In this document: positions 59,598-64,000 of the stretch, in pieces | Layout of the letters: each line of letters starts with the position of its first letter | Position numbering within the stretch: the first letter of the stretch is position 1 | Source: WLXB01 sp040221475 | GTDB lineage: Bacteria; Pseudomonadota; Alphaproteobacteria; Rhodospirillales; Rhodospirillaceae | Length of the DNA: 64,000 nucleotides | Direction: 5' to 3' | Assembly (NCBI GenBank): GCA_040221475.1 | Contig: JAVKEJ010000036.1 | Location: 124,001-188,000 of the forward strand | Program-made: the position numbers and the translations under genes | Notes under the pieces: model-generated | The model's input: only the letters and a program-made list of their open reading frames with translations | Database searches by the model: none | Told to the model about the DNA's origin: nothing

Positions 59598-60614
59598 GTG
59601 AGGATTGAAGATGTGACTCCCGCAGCCCAACTTACCAAACGCTATATCCGAGACACGGCCGCACAGCATATGGTCACGGGCATTCCACGCGCCCACCCGA
59701 CCACCCCGGTGAAGGACGTTATTGCCACCCTTCAAGGCGAACATTTTGAGTGTGCCGACACTGTGTTCGTGACGGACGCGCACGGGGGACTGCAAGGCAT
59801 CGTCCGCATCAACGACCTGCTGGCCGCTGGAAATGGCGGCGGAGGGACCCCCGCCATCGGGGAAATCATGGAACCGGAACATGAGGCGGTGCACCTGGAA
59901 GATGACCAGGAACAGATCGCCGTTCTGGCCATGCAGCTCAACATGATTGCGGTGCCGGTGGTGGATGGCCAAGGGGTGTTGATCGGCGCCGTACCGCCCG
60001 AAGCCTTATTCAAAATTCTGCGCCACGAACACATGGAAGATTTGCAGCGCGTTGCCGGGATCATGACCCACGACGACGGCCCGGCCGTGGCCCTTGATGC
60101 GTCGTTGTTAGACCGCGCCAAACGCCGTCTGCCCTGGCTGATATTTGGCCTGCTCGCCTCATCGGCCATCACGCTGTTGATGAGTGGGTTTGAACACACC
60201 TTGGAAGCCAATGTGGCGGTAGCCTTCTTTATCCCCTCGTTGGTGTATATCGCTGGCGCGATCGGTACCCAGGCGGTCTCAGTCGCGGTGCGGGGGCTGG
60301 CAACAGACGGCGTGACCATTGGTCGCCTGCTGCGGGAAGAGCTGGTGATCGGCATCGCCATTGGCGCGGCGTTGGGCAGCATTGCCTTTGCTGGCGTGAT
60401 GTTAAGTTTCGGAGACACCCGTCTGGCCCTGGCTGTGGGGCTGGCGGTCTTGGGCGGTGGAGCTTTGTCTGCCGTTGTCGGATTTGGTTTGCCCTGGGTG
60501 TTTCAGAGGCTTGGCACGGACCCGGCCTTGGGCAGTGGCCCCGTGTGCACCATTATTCAAGATGTCGGCAGCTTAGCTGTTTACTTCGTTTTGGTGACTG
60601 CACTGGTGATGTGA
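59598..60614 (+). CDS. MgtE-like transporter with CBS pair, no N domain
   Basis: A 338-residue protein. Residues about 25-150 are two CBS domains (VTGIPRAHPTTPVKDVIATL, DTVFVTDAHGGLQGIVRIND; then AVLAMQLNMIAVPVVDGQGV and IGAVPPEALFKIL). Residues about 165-338 are the five-helix MgtE channel domain (RRLPWLIFGLLASSAITLLM, FFIPSLVYIAGAIGTQAVSV, ending GPVCTIIQDVGSLAVYFVLV). The MgtE N superhelix is absent. Likely moves Mg2+ or another divalent ion. Start: GTG 59598, or GTG 59613 with GAGGA before it. Three 27-base repeats lie upstream. Confidence 0.82.
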   Translation: MRIEDVTPAAQLTKRYIRDTAAQHMVTGIPRAHPTTPVKDVIATLQGEHFECADTVFVTDAHGGLQGIVRINDLLAAGNGGGGTPAIGEIMEPEHEAVHLEDDQEQIAVLAMQLNMIAVPVVDGQGVLIGAVPPEALFKILRHEHMEDLQRVAGIMTHDDGPAVALDASLLDRAKRRLPWLIFGLLASSAITLLMSGFEHTLEANVAVAFFIPSLVYIAGAIGTQAVSVAVRGLATDGVTIGRLLREELVIGIAIGAALGSIAFAGVMLSFGDTRLALAVGLAVLGGGALSAVVGFGLPWVFQRLGTDPALGSGPVCTIIQDVGSLAVYFVLVTALVM

Positions 60615-60643
60615 GGGGACATCGAACTCGGGTGTTAAGCCGC

Positions 60644-61360
60644 TTACCCATGAACCAAGCCCTCCCCAAGAAGGCCGAGCGTAAAGCCAGCTACAGCTGC
60701 CAGAGAGGGCGCCCAATGGTGTTTCAGTCTGGCTTGTGGCGCGATATCTTGAAACGTGAGATACAAAATACCGCCCGCCGCAAATAGCATGATGGCCCCA
60801 AGCACCTGCGGAGACGTCCGCAGAAATTCATAGCCAAGCCACGCGCTGAGTGGCCCCAGCACCACGACCCCCCATAACGCCAACAGAATCACGCGGGGTT
60901 TATGTTTGGCACCAGTCACCAGTTCACGATAGGCGTTAAAGCCTTCGGGAAAATTCTGCAGCGCGATCAGACCGGCCAGCAACAAGGCTGTTGCGTTTTG
61001 CGTTGCGAGCATCGCACCAAGCGCCATGGATTCAGGCACAAAATCGAGCAGCATCGCCATGAGTTGCGCCCCAGCCCCACCCCGTGACTGGATGGCCCGG
61101 TCGACCACAAAGAAGACCACTCCCCCGGCGACAAACATGGCAACACCAAGTGAGAGGGAGACACTGGCCATGCCTTCTGGCACCAGCACCAGCGCAATAG
61201 CCGCAAACAGAACCCCGCCCCCAAAAGCGATGACGCTATGGCGGAATTCGTCTTCAAGCCACTGTGAGCGGATGTTTTCAAAACAGGCACACAACCCGCC
61301 AAGGGGAATCGTGATCCCGGCAAGGGTCGCGTAGAGCAAAGCGGTTTGCAGTGTGCTCAC
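60644..61360 (-). CDS. ZIP family metal transporter
   Basis: A 238-residue protein with eight hydrophobic segments. The ZIP metal sites are seen in LLDFVPESMALGAMLA (TM4-like, usually HNxPEG) and LIALQNFPEGFNAYRELV (TM5-like, HxxPEG replaced by QNFPEG). EFRHSVIAFGGGVLFAAIAL is TM2. A late DIAPQARLKHHWAPSL carries the His pair. It likely moves Zn2+ or another divalent ion. The start overlaps the SDR gene stop by 4 bases, so it ends the nitrilase-SDR-ZIP operon. An MgtE gene on the opposite strand is convergent, 29 bases away. Confidence 0.8.
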   Translation of the reverse strand: MSTLQTALLYATLAGITIPLGGLCACFENIRSQWLEDEFRHSVIAFGGGVLFAAIALVLVPEGMASVSLSLGVAMFVAGGVVFFVVDRAIQSRGGAGAQLMAMLLDFVPESMALGAMLATQNATALLLAGLIALQNFPEGFNAYRELVTGAKHKPRVILLALWGVVVLGPLSAWLGYEFLRTSPQVLGAIMLFAAGGILYLTFQDIAPQARLKHHWAPSLAAVAGFTLGLLGEGLVHG

Positions 61361-62136
61361 GTTTTGCTTGCGTCTCGTTTTTTGGCTTGGGCGTCCCAGG
61401 CATCGGGAGCTTTTGCACCAAACGCCTGTGGGTTCATTTGCCGGGTGACGATAGGCAACGTAGAACCATCGGGTTCAAAAAATTGACCGGCTGTTTCCAG
61501 TGTTAAAGCGTCGATGATTTTTTTCAAATATCCGGCACTTTCTTCCGCTTCAAACACGCCCAGACCTTCGGTGGATTTAGATTTGACAAACCCCGGATGA
61601 CCACAGGCCACCGCAATGCCGCGTGGGGCCAGCAACAGCGAGAGTTGCATCACCACCTGATTCAAGGCCGACTTTGAAGACCGGAACAAAATCATTCCAG
61701 CGGGCGGCTTCGCACCGATGCGGCTGGAGACAAAATACATTTTTTTGTGTGTGCCGGCTTCGAGGTGACTGACGAAGGCTTCGGCCAGTTTCATCTGACC
61801 CATGCAGTTAACGCGAAAAGCCTCTGCCCACGCGTCATAGTCGGTGTCCCCGACACCGCTCATGGGGTTGTTGGTCTTGGCCGCATTGCCGAGCAGCACA
61901 TCAATGGGTTGGTCTTTGAGCTCCGCTGCCAGCGCCTCAATCGTGGCGAAGTCGGCGAGATCGAGGTGATGAATTGAAAGCTGGCCGCCATAGCCTGCGC
62001 CCAGGGTTTTGAGATCAGCTGCACCATCAGGATCGCGCACAGCCGCCCGCACACGCCATCCGGCATCGAGGTAGACTCTGGCAAAACCGAGTCCCAGACC
62101 ACGGTTCGCACCTGTCAGTAATATCGTGGGCAACAT
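61357..62136 (-). CDS. Short-chain dehydrogenase/reductase with altered active site
   Basis: A 259-residue classical SDR fold. The cofactor motif TGANRGLGLGFARVYLDAG, the segment LGNAAKTNNPMSGVGD (NNAG-like), and the active-site helix region MILFRSSKSALNQVVMQL are visible. In active SDRs the last reads YxxxK; here it is FRSSK, so the catalytic Tyr is Phe while Lys stays. The Ser is present in FVSSRIGAK. Function may therefore differ, such as binding only. It overlaps the ZIP gene by 4 bases and the nitrilase gene by 1 base (TGATG). Confidence 0.75.
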   Translation of the reverse strand: MLPTILLTGANRGLGLGFARVYLDAGWRVRAAVRDPDGAADLKTLGAGYGGQLSIHHLDLADFATIEALAAELKDQPIDVLLGNAAKTNNPMSGVGDTDYDAWAEAFRVNCMGQMKLAEAFVSHLEAGTHKKMYFVSSRIGAKPPAGMILFRSSKSALNQVVMQLSLLLAPRGIAVACGHPGFVKSKSTEGLGVFEAEESAGYLKKIIDALTLETAGQFFEPDGSTLPIVTRQMNPQAFGAKAPDAWDAQAKKRDASKT

Positions 62137-63173
62137 CAGCTGTCCTCCGCTTCGATGATGCCCGTTGCTATAAGCCGCGCCAGGACATCTTGCTGCACGC
62201 CCGCCATATGATCCCGCGTTGGCGCACGGTCCGCCAAACTGTTCTTGGGCCAGATATCTTGCGCATAGGTATCGTGATACAAGTCCATGCGCTGACGGGT
62301 CAGGAAATTATTGATCTCAGGACGATTACGGTAGCGGCGCAAGGCGGAGATGTTGATGTCTGCCAGCGCGGCCATGCTTTCGCCCTGCCCGGCTTCGGCC
62401 AAAACACGGCCTTGGAAATCAATGACGCGAGAGCCGCCATCGCAGGTGTGCTCCCCCATGGGGAACGGCTTGTGGGCCGAGAGGTTGGCCGAAACCACAT
62501 ACATCAGGTTTTCAATGGCGCGCGCCTGCTTCATGACGTTCTTCGGATTATGCGCGAGGTTCAACGGATCGGCGCAGGGGTGACACAGCACCTCCGCCCC
62601 ACGCAGGGCCAAGGTGCGAATCAGTTCCGGGTACTGCATCTCCTCTGAGGCCACCGCGCACAAATTACCGATTGGGGTTTTGGCCACCGGGAACACACCG
62701 TCCAGGCCATAGAGCTCAAGGTAACGATCCCAATAGTCGTGGGGCGTGGGCGTGTAGATGGAATTCAAACGGCGATAGCGCAGCGCAACGTTGCCCGTGT
62801 CATCAAAAATGACGCAAGCTTGAAAATAGGTATCTGGAAAATTGTCATCCAGCTCATAGGCATTGGTGACCAGATAGACGCCGTTGTCTTGGGCGATCTT
62901 GGCCAGGGCTTCGTATTCTGGCCCATCGGGATGAAACGCGGCCCAATCGCGCCACTGGGCGGGCGACTTGCCCATAGAGAAATTGGTGAACACATACTCG
63001 GGCAGGACCACCAGCTTCATATCATCGCCGCCCATCACTTTCGTGCCGGGCACCAGGGCCGCAGCGCGAGCGATGGCATCCATGATCATGGCGCGGGCCG
63101 AGGCCTGATCTGCTGCGCCGTTAATGGGGTAGCAGGCGAACTGAAGTGCACAGGCGCGATACGCAATCATCAT
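62136..63173 (-). CDS. Nitrilase-superfamily protein lacking the usual catalytic Cys
   Basis: About 345 residues; start chosen at 63173 after GGGGAAGGGA. The fold's Glu is in KLVVLPEYVFTNF, the Lys region reads LRYRRLNSIYTPTP (usual K is R), and the Cys strand reads IGNLCAVASEEMQYPE. Aligned to IG-x-x-IC-x-(D/E)-x-x-(F/Y)PE, the catalytic Cys position is Ser (or the Cys is four residues earlier). A later EVLCHPCADPLN and MYVVSANLSAHKPF are family-like. Amidase activity is thus uncertain. It heads the operon with SDR and ZIP genes. Confidence 0.72.
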   Translation of the reverse strand: MMIAYRACALQFACYPINGAADQASARAMIMDAIARAAALVPGTKVMGGDDMKLVVLPEYVFTNFSMGKSPAQWRDWAAFHPDGPEYEALAKIAQDNGVYLVTNAYELDDNFPDTYFQACVIFDDTGNVALRYRRLNSIYTPTPHDYWDRYLELYGLDGVFPVAKTPIGNLCAVASEEMQYPELIRTLALRGAEVLCHPCADPLNLAHNPKNVMKQARAIENLMYVVSANLSAHKPFPMGEHTCDGGSRVIDFQGRVLAEAGQGESMAALADINISALRRYRNRPEINNFLTRQRMDLYHDTYAQDIWPKNSLADRAPTRDHMAGVQQDVLARLIATGIIEAEDS

Positions 63174-63195
63174 GGGTCCCTTCCCCAATTCGACC

Positions 63196-64000
63196 TTAAG
63201 CGGCTTTAGACCTCACCACAGGTGAGTTCGTTGAATCTTCTTCTAACCGTCTAATTTTAAAGCCGGTCGCGGCATACAGCATGGAAATCACCGGACTGGC
63301 CAAATTAAAAATACAAAACGGCAGGTACGCCAGCGTCGGCACGCCCAGGGTGCCGGCCATGAACGCGCCGCAGGTGTTCCATGGCACCAGGGCCGACGTG
63401 ACCGTGCCAGAGTCTTCCACGGCGCGGGACAGATTGACGGGATCGAGGCCGCGCTTTTTGAACTCGTCGGCATACATGCGGCTGGTCAGCACGATGGACA
63501 GGTATTGATCAGACGCCAACGCATTGGTGGCCAGCGCGGTCAAGCCCGCGCCAGCGATGAGCGAGCCATCTTTTTTGAACATCAACAACAGCGAGACAAG
63601 AATGCGTTGCAGCATGCCGGTGCGTTCCATCATGCCGCTGAAAAACATCGCGCTGAGAATGAGCCAGATGGTCGTCAGCATGCTGCCCATGCCGCCGCCG
63701 GACAATAGATCGTTCAAAACCGGATCGGCACTTGAGGCTTCAAAACCGTTGGCCGCCGCCAACCAGTAGGTATTAATAAGCGCAAGCGCTGCAGACTCCC
63801 CCTCAGGCAAGGCAGCGGGCTGCTGGACCATGCTGCCGAGCAGCGCGCCGATGAGGGTGCAGAGAAAGATGGCCACAAACGCCGGCACACGTTTGACTCC
63901 CATAACGAACATGGCGAACAACGGGACAAACAACACTGCGTTGACCGAGAACGTGTCCGCGATGCTCTCGCGCAGTTCCGCGATTTGGGATTCCGGTATG
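63196..64000 (-). CDS. NhaC-type Na+/H+ antiporter, 5' part off-window
   Basis: The frame stays open to the right edge, so the N-terminal part is missing; the visible 267 codons are the C-terminal half. FVPLFAMFVMGVKRVPAFVA, TTIWLILSAMFFSGMMERTG, AGLTALATNALASDQYLSIV, MYADEFKKRGLDPVNLSRAV and EDSGTVTSALVPWNTCGAFM are typical of NhaC (the last is close to the ion-binding segment). It likely exchanges Na+ or an organic cation/anion for H+. It ends 22 bases before the nitrilase gene and may be the first gene of that operon. Confidence 0.82.
   Translation of the reverse strand, partial: IPESQIAELRESIADTFSVNAVLFVPLFAMFVMGVKRVPAFVAIFLCTLIGALLGSMVQQPAALPEGESAALALINTYWLAAANGFEASSADPVLNDLLSGGGMGSMLTTIWLILSAMFFSGMMERTGMLQRILVSLLLMFKKDGSLIAGAGLTALATNALASDQYLSIVLTSRMYADEFKKRGLDPVNLSRAVEDSGTVTSALVPWNTCGAFMAGTLGVPTLAYLPFCIFNLASPVISMLYAATGFKIRRLEEDSTNSPVVRSKAA

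Noticed and set aside
1..64000. CRISPR array, rRNA, complete tRNA or intact insertion sequence
   Set aside because: No regularly spaced repeat with unique spacers, no rRNA sequence, no full tRNA and no transposase frame were seen by eye; a tool-based search was not possible.

Overview
The window looks like part of an alphaproteobacterial chromosome. The evidence is a PAS_5-type regulator, TTG/GTG starts behind good Shine-Dalgarno sites, TonB-receptor/IclR clusters and a tRNA-Pro(CGG) sequence; the genus cannot be fixed from sequence alone. A junction at about 44,390 divides it. To the left is a mosaic, mostly AT-richer region full of metal-resistance genes that ends in a mobile-element module (SF3 helicase, small HTH protein, tyrosine recombinase). 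To the right is more GC-rich, chromosome-like sequence. The junction carries the 3' half of a tRNA-Pro gene, as expected at one end of an element integrated in a tRNA, so at least 1-44,389 may be one genomic island whose other end lies off-window.

Left to right. 1-5.5 kb: a frameshifted VOC protein, a TRAP solute-binding protein, a DUF1838 Tat protein, a two-TM potassium channel, an APC permease and a DMT exporter. 5.6-16 kb: a copper/silver-type block comprising a Met-rich membrane protein, a P-type ATPase tail fragment, CopA, a 44-residue His-rich peptide, an ICMT-like membrane methyltransferase, a DUF2933 protein and a MerR regulator, followed by a CusCBA-type RND system. The MerR block and the RND block are each preceded by the same TGGACCATGGTCCA palindrome in a MerR-style promoter. 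16-25 kb: periplasmic metal-handling genes (PCuAC-like protein, two related small secreted proteins, CopC-CopD fusion, PepSY protein, CpeT-like protein, two YcnI/DUF1775 proteins, an exported SDR) and a lone ABC ATPase.

26-35 kb: a second metal operon read leftward from a perfect MerR-family promoter (19-bp spacer, CTCTAGT-A-ACTAGAG dyad): CDF-like transporter, 139-residue exported protein, CzcC, CzcB with a His/Asp-rich segment, CzcA, a 65-residue ORF, an exported HuvX/ChuX-like protein and a membrane protein. Its MerR regulator is divergent.

35.6-39.6 kb: the most unusual block. It is a compact bacterial ubiquitin-like conjugation operon (Ubl, Prok-E2, JAB-E1 fusion, DUF6527), with a divergent XRE regulator and ImmA/IrrE metallopeptidase pair. 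The E2 and E1 seem to lack cysteines at the expected catalytic positions, which suggests serine/oxyester chemistry. 40-44.4 kb is the mobile-element module.

44.5-64 kb: two related SAM methyltransferases, a bactofilin-like membrane protein, an atypical 316-residue gene, a PQQ dehydrogenase, two TonB-dependent receptors, a PAS_5 protein, tandem IclR regulators, an MgtE-type transporter, a ZIP-SDR-nitrilase operon in which the SDR and nitrilase lack expected catalytic residues, and an NhaC-type antiporter cut by the right edge. No rRNA, complete tRNA, CRISPR array or intact insertion sequence was seen.
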